IMG/VR virus record: IMGVR_UViG_3300047471_001330
Location: 1-37,836 of that record
DNA: 37,836 bases
DNA from: a virus
Reading direction: 5' to 3' (one strand)
This document shows positions 16,257 to 24,993 of this stretch, piece after piece. Positions within the stretch are counted from its first letter, which is position 1. Each line of letters opens with the position of its first letter. The notes beneath the pieces were generated by a model. That model was not told the DNA's origin. It worked only from the letters and a program-made list of their open reading frames with translations, and made no database searches. Both the position numbers and the translations under genes were made by a program.

Positions 16257-16502
16257 ATGGGTGTCATGCGCAGGCTCGAAGCACCGGCCCTTCTTTTCAG
16301 GAAAGAGGGGTCTGCGGCCAGCGTACTAGTGCTCGGGCACGGGGCAGGTAGGACGGTCCGCAAGGACGCCACGGTCCATCTGGCGGCTGGGAATGTCTAC
16401 CAGAGGCGAAATTCCTTGCCCGAGTACGGGAAAATTGTTAGAGTAATTCAACACAACGGCCAAGTCGGCCTCTACTTCGAAGGATACGGAGAAAACCCCT
16501 GA
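16257..16502 (+). CDS. Small hypothetical protein, cassette gene 1
   Basis: An 81-aa protein (ATG 16257; ATG 16266 is an alternative). It is basic and beta-like, with segments such as SVLVLGHGAG and KIVRVIQHNGQVGLYFEG. No strong ribosome-binding site. Its TGA overlaps the next ATG (TGATG), showing translational coupling in a plus-strand cassette embedded in minus-strand head genes. Function unknown; an early host-takeover protein is possible given the sigma-70-like promoter. Confidence 0.55.
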   Translation: MGVMRRLEAPALLFRKEGSAASVLVLGHGAGRTVRKDATVHLAAGNVYQRRNSLPEYGKIVRVIQHNGQVGLYFEGYGENP

Positions 16503-16726
16503 TGGCCCAGCTGCGCAGACTCAAGGATGAACATTCGGTAGATTTCTTGACAAGGGCAGCCAAGATGGCAGGACCAAAGGGGTATGTGGAGACGCTGGAC
16601 GGACCGCTGTGCGCCAACTGCGCTCCATTCGGAGACGTGGGACCCGAAATCAAGTGGCTCGCGGTCTCGATGATTGACTTGAGCTGCTACAACTGCCCGG
16701 CCGGGGCCGAAGAAGAGGCGGCGTGA
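16502..16726 (+). CDS. Small zinc-ribbon-like protein, cassette gene 2
   Basis: A 74-aa protein with two Cys pairs, CANC and CYNC, about 30 residues apart (LCANCAPFG, LSCYNCPAG), giving a probable zinc ribbon. It is coupled to the genes on both sides (TGATG upstream, GTGA downstream). Function unknown. Confidence 0.55.
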   Translation: MAQLRRLKDEHSVDFLTRAAKMAGPKGYVETLDGPLCANCAPFGDVGPEIKWLAVSMIDLSCYNCPAGAEEEAA

Positions 16727-17160
16727 GCAGCCTCGCAGAGGAATCCCCCGACTACCCCACCAAGGTGGCCGAGTTTCTCGCGAAACACAAAATGGAGCGC
16801 CTGCCTTGGGGCTTTATCGTCGCCCACGGGAACCTGGTGTGCGTGTCAACCTTCCAGGAACGGAAGGACCACGAGCTAGGCGTGCTGCCGAGCGAACTCG
16901 TCGTGGTCGAAGGCGATAAACTTGACACCCCCGTCACCATCGAACCCGTAACCGCGGCTGAGGTAAGCGAGAGTGCACCGGCAGTGCGGGTGGAGACCCC
17001 CCATCGAGGGACTGGCGTCACCGCGTTTGTGGTACCCCGAAGCAATCTGGCTGAGCTTCCATACCCGGGGCACGGGGGAGTCCTTCAGGAGATGGAGCCG
17101 CTCGCACTCGTCACAGAGGGCGAGGTCGCGGACGACAACGAAGAAGACGTTCGGGTCTGA
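16723..17160 (+). CDS. Hypothetical protein, cassette gene 3, antisense to MuF gene end
   Basis: A 145-aa protein from GTG 16723, overlapping the previous stop. The first 50 residues (including FLAKHKMERLPWGFIVAHG) look folded; the rest is acidic and low in structure. Its last 285 nt are antisense to the MuF-like gene, whose conserved Cys-His motif lies in the overlap. Either both strands are coding here or the plus frame simply runs on through antisense sequence. The start is well supported by coupling. Confidence 0.45.
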   Translation: MSSLAEESPDYPTKVAEFLAKHKMERLPWGFIVAHGNLVCVSTFQERKDHELGVLPSELVVVEGDKLDTPVTIEPVTAAEVSESAPAVRVETPHRGTGVTAFVVPRSNLAELPYPGHGGVLQEMEPLALVTEGEVADDNEEDVRV

Positions 17161-17649
17161 TTCGCCGGCCGAGGCCGCCACCTTCACAATTCCTTCAGCG
17201 GTGCCCAGGTTGCGGGCCCCCGTTGCTTCCGTGTCGACGATACGGGTGACGTCGGCCGTGACCTTACCCCAGAGACCGGCCAGCTCGCCGCCGAGGACCG
17301 TTTCCATGTTGGTTTTGACGCCCTTGCGAGACGATTCGGTGAGCCAGGAGTTCACGGCGTGCACGACCTTGGCCTTGGTCGCCGCTTGTTGGGCATCCAG
17401 GTAAGATTCGACGACGCTGGTCAGATTATGGAGCGTGCCCTCATCGGGCCTGGTGCTCTCTTCGGCGGCGGCGGCGCGGTAGATGCCGGGGATGGACAGC
17501 TCGGGCCTGAACCCAACGAGAATTTGCTTGTCGGTCCGACGCTTGAGGTAGTCGGGCCCGAGAACACGTAGTTTGAGCCGCTCGAAGACTTGGTCCACTG
17601 CGGTGTGGACGAGTTTGAGGCCCCCGCGACTGAGCGTCTTGGTGGCCAT
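16876..17649 (-). CDS. MuF-like minor head protein
   Basis: A 257-aa protein directly downstream of the portal gene, the classic position for phage Mu F / SPP1 gp7-type head morphogenesis proteins. The C-terminal region has the family's Cys-His signature: CDECERLH followed some 40 residues later by LHPHCRCTLAYL. The N-terminal two-thirds are helical (VFERLKLRVLGPDYLKRR, TKAKVVHAVNSWLTESS). It would bind the portal or DNA-entry vertex and may be injected. The ATG is 2 nt after the portal stop. It overlaps convergently with a plus-strand gene. Confidence 0.8.
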   Translation of the reverse strand: MATKTLSRGGLKLVHTAVDQVFERLKLRVLGPDYLKRRTDKQILVGFRPELSIPGIYRAAAAEESTRPDEGTLHNLTSVVESYLDAQQAATKAKVVHAVNSWLTESSRKGVKTNMETVLGGELAGLWGKVTADVTRIVDTEATGARNLGTAEGIVKVAASAGESDPNVFFVVVRDLALCDECERLHLLKDSPVPRVWKLSQIASGYHKRGDASPSMGGLHPHCRCTLAYLSRGYGFDGDGGVKFIAFDHDEFARQHA

Positions 17650-17651
17650 CG

Positions 17652-19784
17652 TTACCTCTTCTTGTGTTGCTCGACGACTGCCAGAATTTCCTTCGTCGCC
17701 AGCCGAGTTTCGTCGGCCAGGCCGCGCTGGAAGTGCTGGAGGGTCTGACGGTGTTGCGCCAGGAGCTTCTGCTTGGACCGCGGGAGCGAGGATTCACTCT
17801 TGGTCAGGAGTCCGATGGCTTGGTCGATGGAACGGGTCAGGTCTTGGCCCTGGTCGGGCTGCTGGGGAGGTGCACCTGCTTCGGTCGGCTGTTCGCTCGC
17901 GTCGGTCGGAGTCTGTTCCTGCTGTCCGGGGGCGTCGCCCTCTTCACCGCCTGCGGGCGCCTTGTCGTCGCCACCGCCTTCTCCCCCTCCGTCGTCACCA
18001 CCACCCTCACCGCCGCCGGGAGGGCCGCCAGCCGCAGCCTGTTGCTGCTGGGCCTGCGCCTGTTGCTGCATCTGCTGTTGAGCTTGCTGCAGCTGCTGGA
18101 ACTGGAACCAGAACGGGTCACGAAGATACTGGAGGTTTGGGTCCTTGGAGGCGCCTTCGACGCCGAAGAATTTCTCGACAATTTGCCCCACGGGGATGTA
18201 TTTGTCGATGATGGCCTGCCATTGGGGATTCAGCAGGAACTCGCCGCCGAACTCTTTGCCAATGGGCTTCTTCTCGACCTTTTCGAGGACCTGGTCCGTG
18301 GTCATGTGGACCGGCATGACCTGAATCAGGCCAACGGTCTCTTTTTCCTCGGTCTCCGCATCGAGCCCCTTCAGCTTCAGTCGGCAGAGCGTCGAAAGTT
18401 TCTTGTCGATGAGGGGGAGCAGGTGCGAGTTGATGAAATCTTCGAATTGAGCGAGCAGCGGGCGAATGCCGATGTCTCGGCCTGCCTCCAAGCGGTATTC
18501 GTTGTTCGACTCGCTGAGTGCTTGGTTGTTGGTACCTCGCGAGAGGTAGCCCCAGCCGGGAAGCTCGTCGGGGGACATCTGGAACGCCGAAAGGATGATG
18601 CGGGCGTTCTGGTCCGTCAGGTACTGGAACTCGGCATCGCGGGAGCCGTTGTCGATGGGCTGCCAGGTGACTTCGTCCGTGGTCGACACGCCGAACACGG
18701 GCATACGCCAAGCGTTGTTGACGCTGTTGATGCGCGCGTTGAATTCTTGCTTGACGCGAGAGATGGTCGTCTCATCGATGTCGTCCGACTTGAAGACGAG
18801 CATGCCACGGGCAGCACGGCCAGTCTGGAAGTAGATTTTGTTGTGCGACGTGATGTTGATGTGCGTCGTCACCGCCGAAATCATCGTGTCGATGGGCGTG
18901 ACGGGGTACCCGTCCAGCTCGACGTCGAGGACGGGGTAGAAGTTGCGCACAATCATTTCTTGGTCGGTGAAGGCCTGGATAGCCTGCGAGTCGATGACCT
19001 GAATCCACTCGTACTCGTCCTTCTGATAGCGCTCGGGAATCAGCTTCTCGTTCTTCATCCTCTGCAGGATGTTGAGCGCTTGAGCACGAACCGCGTCTTC
19101 GGCAGATTTCTGAGGCGTTGCCTTGAAGATGGTGCCGGCGTCAGTCGGACGGAAAGAGTGGAACGTCTTCTCTTTGGTCTGCGGGTCCGTCGTGTAGATG
19201 ATTTCCGTCGCCGTACGACCCAAACCTACCGCGTTGCGCGTGGTCAGCATCAGGTAGTCGGAGAAGGAGAGCATGTCCTTCGTCTTGACGCCCTCGGTGG
19301 AACCGCAAGTGGAGAAGAGGGTCACTGCACGCTGAATGCGCTCCGCCAGCTCTTGCTTCTGGGTCTTGTTGTACCGGTCGATGACGCCGGGGTTCGTCTC
19401 AATGACGAAGCCGGGCTCGTGGCGGTCAACACGGGGACGGCCGAACGAAGAAACGTGAGTCTCGCGAGCGCGAACGATTGCCGAGACGAGGTCGTCCTGG
19501 ATGATGATGCGCTTGAGGATGTAGTCGGGGATGAGGCGCTGCTTCGCCTTGTAGACCGACTGGTAGGTATTAATTAAATTCGGGTCGGTCTCAAATGCAA
19601 GACGATTGATGGAGTCCTTCGGCCCATTCAGGATGTTGAGAATGGACTTTTCGAGGGTGTTCTTCCCCTTGATTTGCGGCTCGGCCTCCAGCGGGTCACC
19701 ATGGAAGCTGACCTTCCTACCCTTGGGTTTCTCCACCTTGGCGAGGGCCTCGATAGGAGCGATTATGCTCGACGAGGAGGCCAT
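17652..19784 (-). CDS. Portal protein with Gln/Gly-rich C-terminal extension
   Basis: A 710-aa protein. The core matches the phage portal family, with GRAARGMLVFKSDDIDE, RMPVFGV and SAFQMSPDELPGWGYLS typical of the stem and wing region; it forms the dodecameric DNA channel at one head vertex. After about residue 560 come poly-Gln (QQAQQQMQQQAQAQQQQ), Gly/Asp/Glu-rich and Pro/Gln-rich tracts, then a helical C-terminus with LLTKSESSL, a candidate prohead-protease site. The order TerL, beta-rich protein, portal, MuF is standard. Its ATG overlaps the TAA of the upstream gene. Confidence 0.85.
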   Translation of the reverse strand: MASSSSIIAPIEALAKVEKPKGRKVSFHGDPLEAEPQIKGKNTLEKSILNILNGPKDSINRLAFETDPNLINTYQSVYKAKQRLIPDYILKRIIIQDDLVSAIVRARETHVSSFGRPRVDRHEPGFVIETNPGVIDRYNKTQKQELAERIQRAVTLFSTCGSTEGVKTKDMLSFSDYLMLTTRNAVGLGRTATEIIYTTDPQTKEKTFHSFRPTDAGTIFKATPQKSAEDAVRAQALNILQRMKNEKLIPERYQKDEYEWIQVIDSQAIQAFTDQEMIVRNFYPVLDVELDGYPVTPIDTMISAVTTHINITSHNKIYFQTGRAARGMLVFKSDDIDETTISRVKQEFNARINSVNNAWRMPVFGVSTTDEVTWQPIDNGSRDAEFQYLTDQNARIILSAFQMSPDELPGWGYLSRGTNNQALSESNNEYRLEAGRDIGIRPLLAQFEDFINSHLLPLIDKKLSTLCRLKLKGLDAETEEKETVGLIQVMPVHMTTDQVLEKVEKKPIGKEFGGEFLLNPQWQAIIDKYIPVGQIVEKFFGVEGASKDPNLQYLRDPFWFQFQQLQQAQQQMQQQAQAQQQQAAAGGPPGGGEGGGDDGGGEGGGDDKAPAGGEEGDAPGQQEQTPTDASEQPTEAGAPPQQPDQGQDLTRSIDQAIGLLTKSESSLPRSKQKLLAQHRQTLQHFQRGLADETRLATKEILAVVEQHKKR

Positions 19785-20764
19785 TACTCAGCTGAAATGA
19801 CGAGGACGTTGGCGACGGTGCTTGCTTGGTTGACGACTTCGAGCTTCCACACGGTCCCGATTTTCAAAAAGGCCCCAATGAACTTGGGGTCACCAGGAAT
19901 CAGTGGCTCCACAAGGCTCGTGTCTCCGGTATCCCCATTCAGTCGCACAGAGATTTCCTGGTCAGACTCGATGACGATGAAACGCTTGGCGCGAGTATAG
20001 AAAGCGAGACTAGTGTTGGTGGGTGTGATGCCAGTCTGGGGACCAAGGGGTGAAGTGCTTTGAAACTCAATCCAGAAAGGATTGACAGACAAAACGTCGT
20101 AAGAATGTCGAGCTGGCGCTGCCCAGGCAGCTCCCAGCTTGACGGTGTCACCGACTTGAACGCCTACCGCGGAGAATGCCTGGAACTGAACGTTGGAAAT
20201 GGGAGTAATATTCTCATTAACCCCAGAGAAAACCTCTCCGTCGTTGCGGGCAAGTGAAAGAACAGTGCTTGAAGCAGAAAGAACTTTCCAGTAGCCCTCA
20301 TTCAAGGTGTTGAATGGAGAGATGACATCTCCCGTGCTGACGCCTGGAATAAAAACAACGTCACCAACTAGAACTCCCGCGAAGGGGGTGCCAGAGCCGG
20401 CTGTGACAGTCGCAGTCTGGTTTGGGTTGACCACCACCGAGAGCAAGATGCTGGTTACGACAAGAGCGCGGTCTGTACGAAATACAGGAGGAGTCCCGCC
20501 CGTGTTGGTGATTCGATACCGAGTAGGCTCCAGAGGACTGAGAGCGAGCGAGAACGCGGAAGTATTGTCGATGGCCGTGGCGCGGGTGCCGTCGAGGATG
20601 GTGAGCGCCGCCAAGGGGTCGATGGGGTACGACTGGGTGCCCGGATTGTCGACCGAAATATTGGAGATGGTCCGGCTCCAGTCAATGGGGCTCTGAACCG
20701 GATTACTTGTGGCCGCAGGGTCGTTGAACGCGAGGGCTTTGTAAATTAGCGTCAGTGCGGACAT
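19784..20764 (-). CDS. Beta-rich virion structural protein
   Basis: A 326-aa protein between terminase and portal. It is rich in Thr/Ser/Val beta-type segments (ALVVTSILLSVVVNPNQTAT, VGDVVFIPGVSTGDV, FIVIESDQEISVRLNGDTGD). The composition resembles virion decoration or baseplate-type proteins. No family recognised; the role is inferred from composition and place. The stop overlaps the portal start by one base. Confidence 0.6.
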   Translation of the reverse strand: MSALTLIYKALAFNDPAATSNPVQSPIDWSRTISNISVDNPGTQSYPIDPLAALTILDGTRATAIDNTSAFSLALSPLEPTRYRITNTGGTPPVFRTDRALVVTSILLSVVVNPNQTATVTAGSGTPFAGVLVGDVVFIPGVSTGDVISPFNTLNEGYWKVLSASSTVLSLARNDGEVFSGVNENITPISNVQFQAFSAVGVQVGDTVKLGAAWAAPARHSYDVLSVNPFWIEFQSTSPLGPQTGITPTNTSLAFYTRAKRFIVIESDQEISVRLNGDTGDTSLVEPLIPGDPKFIGAFLKIGTVWKLEVVNQASTVANVLVISAE

Positions 20765-20799
20765 GGGTTCTGAGCTGAAGATTGTGGGCGGGTGCGGGG

Positions 20800-22740
20800 T
20801 TACCAGCTGATTTTGATGCCACCAGTGGTAATCGCTAGACTGCCGTCTGGAGCGCTGGTCGCCCCGTGCTCCTGAAGTACCTTGGCGAACCAGTTTTCCT
20901 TGGTGTAGACCCCATCTGGGGACGAGTCAGCCTGGGACTTCTCGTTCTTTTTCTGAATCGAGGAGGCAATTACGGTTCCCTTGCCCGAGAGCACATTCAT
21001 CACGAGGTACCGAAGGGCGTCGCACTCGTCATCGTCAGTTTCATCGGGGACATCGGATGGTTTGCCGGCGGCGTCCAGCTTCCAGTGGTACTGGCTCATG
21101 CGCCGGATGAGCAGCTCGACCTGGGGGTCACCCGTCAGGAAGAACAGCCGCGGGTCGGCCATGGGCGGGGTGAGGTGCATGCGGACGATATTTATTCCGT
21201 CCAGCACCGAGCCAGGGCCCTTGACCCAGTTACGCATCTTGAAGCCCGACTTGCGGAACACCATGACCATCTGGCGGTTTTCCGGGTCTGCGAAAATGGA
21301 GGGGTTCAACGGCTTGATAATACTGCACGCCAAAACCTGCTGGTCTGGCAGCAGCTCGGCCTGGGCGATGACGTCCACGATGAAAATCCGCTGACCGTCC
21401 TGGAATCCAGTGACCACAGCGAAATTGTGCGTGAAACCGAAGTCCATCCCAGAGAAGGGCTTGAGCCCTTTCTCCCGCATCAGGGCGATGAGCTGCTCTT
21501 TGGTGAAGTTGTCGGGGTACTTCTCCCCGGTGATTTCCTCCGCCATCTCCGACGGGTCCATTCCGTGGACGTCACGGTCGAAGTTGGGGTAAATCAAGCC
21601 TTCGGTGCTGGGCTTCTTGCACAGCAGCTGGGCAAGCGCCATCGGCACAGACAGCCCGATGCCGGTAAACTGGTTGGTCGTGTGCGAAATCGGCCTGAGC
21701 AGCTTTGATTTCGAAGCCTGACGAGTAGCGAGGTTGCCATGGCAGGAGGCAAAGAGTTTGCAGTTTTGGAGGCAGCCGGCGTAGCCCTCCTCCGGCTTGA
21801 AATTCTCCTTGTCGTCATCGGAGAGAGCGTTGTACTTCTCTTCGGACACCGCACGGAGCTTGTTTTGGTCGACGTAGATGGGAATCTTGGGCAGCATCGG
21901 CAGGTGGCGGGTCGGAGGACACGCCTCGGTGACGTCGATGATGTTCCAGTGCCTGATTTGGAGCCGCTGCTCGCCGTCGCTGTCGGTCTGGTTGTCGATT
22001 TCCTTCTGGACCATACCGAACGAGAACTTTCGGGTGGACGCCAGGACGGTGATGGGCAAGAGCCCGTTGATGGGGGCAGGAATCAGCTTTGCTTCTTCGT
22101 AAGCTGCAGGGTTCCTAACAACGTCGACCTCGTCGACCACGAAGAATGGAACGTGGTCGGAGTTCGCGCCCTGCATGGTGCAGACAACGACCTTCACGTA
22201 GTTTTTGACTTCGATGTAGTCGTTGTTCTCGCCCTTCGGGAGCGCCTTGTACTCTTCCTTGTTCAGGTTTTTCCCGGTGCGCGGGTTGTTGTACCTGGTG
22301 ACGACGGTCATTTCCTTGGCGTCACCATCGAGGTAGTCACGAAGGACAGGGCGAGAGAGAAACTTCTTCAGGTAGCTCTGCGCCTTACCACTCTGCGCCT
22401 TGATGGCGGCCATGTGGCAGACGTCCCTGCCCAAGTGCAGAATCATCAGCAGCTCCAGCACGGCGGCGCCGAGCGTCTTGAACGAGTCACGGGCGGCGTA
22501 GTAGAGCACCCGGTTGAAGGCCGGGTCGTCGTTCTTCATCGCCCGCTCGTAGACCTCCCAAATCATGTCCATGGGGGACGAGGTACTCTCTGGGTCGACG
22601 ATGCAGTCGGGAAAGTCGAGGTCGAGGAATAGCCGAATCCAGCGATGCAGCATCGCCTTGGTGACGCACTTCGTGAAGATGATTTTCTTCTTGAGCGCCT
22701 CTTCGCGGTCTTTGTCGGGCTTACTCTGTGGTTTCTGCAT
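20800..22740 (-). CDS. terL: Terminase large subunit
   Basis: A 646-aa DNA-packaging motor. It has an atypical Walker A-like AARDSFKT (82-89), Walker B with catalytic Glu FFVVDEVD (199-206), a coupling-like VLASTRK (232-238), and a C-terminal RNase-H-like nuclease with acidic residues in SGMDFGF (430-436), FADPENR (483-489) and DDDECDALRY (569-578). A Cys cluster (GCLQNCKLFASC, 322-333) between ATPase and nuclease could bind metal and is unusual. It overlaps the putative small terminase by 20 nt. It would cut concatemeric DNA and pump it through the portal. Confidence 0.92.
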   Translation of the reverse strand: MQKPQSKPDKDREEALKKKIIFTKCVTKAMLHRWIRLFLDLDFPDCIVDPESTSSPMDMIWEVYERAMKNDDPAFNRVLYYAARDSFKTLGAAVLELLMILHLGRDVCHMAAIKAQSGKAQSYLKKFLSRPVLRDYLDGDAKEMTVVTRYNNPRTGKNLNKEEYKALPKGENNDYIEVKNYVKVVVCTMQGANSDHVPFFVVDEVDVVRNPAAYEEAKLIPAPINGLLPITVLASTRKFSFGMVQKEIDNQTDSDGEQRLQIRHWNIIDVTEACPPTRHLPMLPKIPIYVDQNKLRAVSEEKYNALSDDDKENFKPEEGYAGCLQNCKLFASCHGNLATRQASKSKLLRPISHTTNQFTGIGLSVPMALAQLLCKKPSTEGLIYPNFDRDVHGMDPSEMAEEITGEKYPDNFTKEQLIALMREKGLKPFSGMDFGFTHNFAVVTGFQDGQRIFIVDVIAQAELLPDQQVLACSIIKPLNPSIFADPENRQMVMVFRKSGFKMRNWVKGPGSVLDGINIVRMHLTPPMADPRLFFLTGDPQVELLIRRMSQYHWKLDAAGKPSDVPDETDDDECDALRYLVMNVLSGKGTVIASSIQKKNEKSQADSSPDGVYTKENWFAKVLQEHGATSAPDGSLAITTGGIKISW

Positions 22741-23362
22741 CGGTGAATTCTGCGTCGGTCACTTCTCCGAGCAGCTCCCTCATGACCTTGTCGGCATCTT
22801 CGGCCGACACCGCAGCAGCGGCACCTTGGTGGTCGACCGTCAGGCCGCCCGTCACCTCGATGCGCTTCTTCTCCTGGCCGGTCATCTTCAGGAACAGCTC
22901 GACAAGGGCCTGCACTTCCTTGATGGTCTTCGGCAACGGGATACCGTCGAGCAGCTTGTCGTCGCCCGTGGCGATATACTGCTTGTATTTCTCAATCCAC
23001 TTCTTGTTCGTGGCCTGCAGCATCGCGCTGACAAGCTCGACGCTTTCGAGCTGGGTCTGGGCGGCACGCTCGGGAATGGTCTGGATGAGAATGGCACGGT
23101 ACTCAGCCAGTCGGCCATCCCAGTTTCCAGTGACCCTGGCAACCACGACCTGTCCGAGCGAGTACGACACCATCTGGCGACGAATCCCCTCGCACGTTGA
23201 GCCGGAAGCGAATAGGCCGTACATCTCCTCTGCCATCTCGGGCTTGACGTCCGGTTGGCTCATGTCGACAGCGTATTTGTAGGCGTCCAGCTCGCGCTTA
23301 TTCAGAGACTTCAGGGAGGTTGCAATCCTGGCCTCTTTTGCGGACACCAATTCCGTACTCAT
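22721..23362 (-). CDS. Putative terminase small subunit
   Basis: A 213-aa protein. I use ATG 23362 (MSTELVSAKEARIATSLKSL), just after the upstream stop. It has a helix-turn-helix-like segment (ASGSTCEGIRRQMVSYSLGQ), long helices and an acidic C-terminal tail (VMRELLGEVTDAEFTDAE). It lies immediately upstream of and overlaps terL, the usual small-terminase position. The small subunit recognises viral DNA and regulates TerL. No strong family motif is visible, so the call rests on position and the HTH-like region. Confidence 0.6.
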   Translation of the reverse strand: MSTELVSAKEARIATSLKSLNKRELDAYKYAVDMSQPDVKPEMAEEMYGLFASGSTCEGIRRQMVSYSLGQVVVARVTGNWDGRLAEYRAILIQTIPERAAQTQLESVELVSAMLQATNKKWIEKYKQYIATGDDKLLDGIPLPKTIKEVQALVELFLKMTGQEKKRIEVTGGLTVDHQGAAAAVSAEDADKVMRELLGEVTDAEFTDAETTE

Positions 23363-23367
23363 TTCAG

Positions 23368-23715
23368 TTACTTGAAGATTACCGTTTTGCCCACCTTGAC
23401 TCTGGTGACCCATTCGTCACCGAACAGCCACTTCACGCTCCTCTTCACAGCCTCGAACCGCCTGGTGGCCCTTTTGGGCAACTTCCCCTTGATTTTGCCG
23501 CGGTACTCGACGAATTTCTGCTCGGGGTCGACCTCGAATTCGAGCCTGGTCATGAAATCGTCGAACGCGAGCCGTCCCCAATTCTTGAGCTGGAAGATTT
23601 GGGCATCGTGAACCACCTCTGTCGTCTGGGTCAATCCCCGCAGCACCATGAGCTGCTCTTCGGGAGAGGCCTCTGCTTGGATGCTCGACTGCAGTTTCTC
23701 TTCCCTAGATGCCAT
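23368..23715 (-). CDS. Hypothetical basic protein, 115 aa
   Basis: Start chosen at ATG 23715 (MASREEKLQSSIQAEASPEE) because GAAGGAG lies 7 nt upstream. Helical N-terminus, then a basic C-terminal half (YRGKIKGKLPKRATRRFEAV, KVGKTVIFK) that could bind nucleic acid. It overlaps the phosphoesterase gene by 11 nt and precedes the putative small terminase. Not recognised. Confidence 0.55.
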   Translation of the reverse strand: MASREEKLQSSIQAEASPEEQLMVLRGLTQTTEVVHDAQIFQLKNWGRLAFDDFMTRLEFEVDPEQKFVEYRGKIKGKLPKRATRRFEAVKRSVKWLFGDEWVTRVKVGKTVIFK

Positions 23716-24673
23716 GAATTCTCTCCTTCGCCATTGATGCCAAGACTTCGTTCGGCGTCCCAAACTTCGAGACAGACTTCGCCAAGTACGCTGCGAAGGC
23801 GAAGGGGATGCCCTCAGACTCCCTGACGGGGCCTACGCTGCGCTGTGTGTTGAACGTTCTGAGTTTGACACCTGGACCAGCCAAGAGCGCCTTGCGCGTC
23901 TCCAGGAAGCTCGCAGGGCCCTTCACGTCGATGCGGTAGTCGTGCTTCGGGTCGATGACGCCGTCGAAGGGAGCTTCGGGCGTGTCCAGCACGTAACGAA
24001 TTTGCCTGACGACCTCTCCCGTGTCGAACGACTGCTTCGAGACGACTTTCCCGTCATCGAAATCGTAAAGCCAGAGAGCCCGGTCGGTGCCGGCGTCACT
24101 GAGCGAGCGCCAGCGGGGGGCGCCCACGTAGTGAACCTTCCCGAATTCCTGCGGCAGGTGGATGTGACCCGAGATGATGGTGTCCTGCGGCACCTTGTCG
24201 GGGTCGATGCCCTCGGGGGCGTAGAATCCGTTCTCGTACTGGGAGCCCCAGAAGGTTCCGTGGCAAATCACCGACCGGCCGCCCATCTTGCAGGCGTCCA
24301 GGAACTCGTCGTTATCGTGGAAATACGGCAGGAACAGGACATTGCCGTTGATGAGCGGCTTGTCAATCACCGTGATTTGCTCTTCGTGAGCAAGCATGGC
24401 GTGGACGCGCGGGTCACCCGACTCAGCACCCAGGTCGTGGTTGCCGACCAAGGAAGCGACGTTGAGCCCAGCCCGCATCAGCTGCCTGAAGGCGTTGCGC
24501 CAGAAGGCGAGAACCTCCACTCGGATTACATTATGGCAGTGGTACTGGTCTCCCAGGAACAGTACTTGGGCATCATGCGCCTTAGCAGTCTTCGCGATGA
24601 AGTCAACCAGAGCTTGGCAGTCGTCAAGCTCGTCGGGCGTGGCGTGAACGTCGCCGACGAGAAGGACTTTCAA
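23705..24673 (-). CDS. SbcD/Mre11/gp47-like metallophosphoesterase
   Basis: A 322-aa protein with the full calcineurin-type motif series: GDVHA (7-11), GDQ (41-43), GNHD (77-80), CHGTFWGS (about 137) and GHIH (about 170). It is the nuclease subunit of the recombination complex that processes DNA ends; the SbcC-like ATPase partner is encoded 10 kb away on the other strand. Translation starts at TTG 24673, overlapping the TGA of the previous gene. In T4 the equivalent pair is gp47/gp46. Confidence 0.88.
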   Translation of the reverse strand: MKVLLVGDVHATPDELDDCQALVDFIAKTAKAHDAQVLFLGDQYHCHNVIRVEVLAFWRNAFRQLMRAGLNVASLVGNHDLGAESGDPRVHAMLAHEEQITVIDKPLINGNVLFLPYFHDNDEFLDACKMGGRSVICHGTFWGSQYENGFYAPEGIDPDKVPQDTIISGHIHLPQEFGKVHYVGAPRWRSLSDAGTDRALWLYDFDDGKVVSKQSFDTGEVVRQIRYVLDTPEAPFDGVIDPKHDYRIDVKGPASFLETRKALLAGPGVKLRTFNTQRSVGPVRESEGIPFAFAAYLAKSVSKFGTPNEVLASMAKERIHGI

Positions 24674-24993
24674 AACGCCTGAACCGGAGGGGTGATGCTC
24701 GGAGGCGGTCGAACACCCAAGGGCTTGCGGTCGACCAGCAAGATGAATTGCGGCGGGCAGATGACGACCTTCTGGTCACCGACCTCGTACTCGTCCTTGC
24801 CCCATGACTTCTGGCCATCTCGCTTCACGTAAATCGTGTCGCCAGGACGAATTTCGTCATTACCGAAAATCACCTTGAGACCGACGAGGCTGCTCATGTG
24901 AGCGACCTCAGCAAATCCGTTGACGACCTTCAGCTCGACGCCCTTTTTCGTGAAGGGCTCACAAGCGACCGCTTTGTTTGTAGCCACAATCAT
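24670..24993 (-). CDS. Small beta-barrel protein, possible GroES-like co-chaperonin
   Basis: A 107-aa beta-rich protein. The segments LVGLKVIFGNDEIRPGDTIY, a loop, EYEVGDQKVVICPPQ and FILLV resemble the second half of a GroES barrel (GD-V-F then E-LI-ESDILA-V). Because the phage encodes a GroEL-type chaperonin, a matching co-chaperonin (as T4 gp31) is attractive, but the mobile-loop region is not clearly recognisable. It overlaps the EndoVII stop (ATGA) and the phosphoesterase start. Confidence 0.5.
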   Translation of the reverse strand: MIVATNKAVACEPFTKKGVELKVVNGFAEVAHMSSLVGLKVIFGNDEIRPGDTIYVKRDGQKSWGKDEYEVGDQKVVICPPQFILLVDRKPLGVRPPPSITPPVQAF

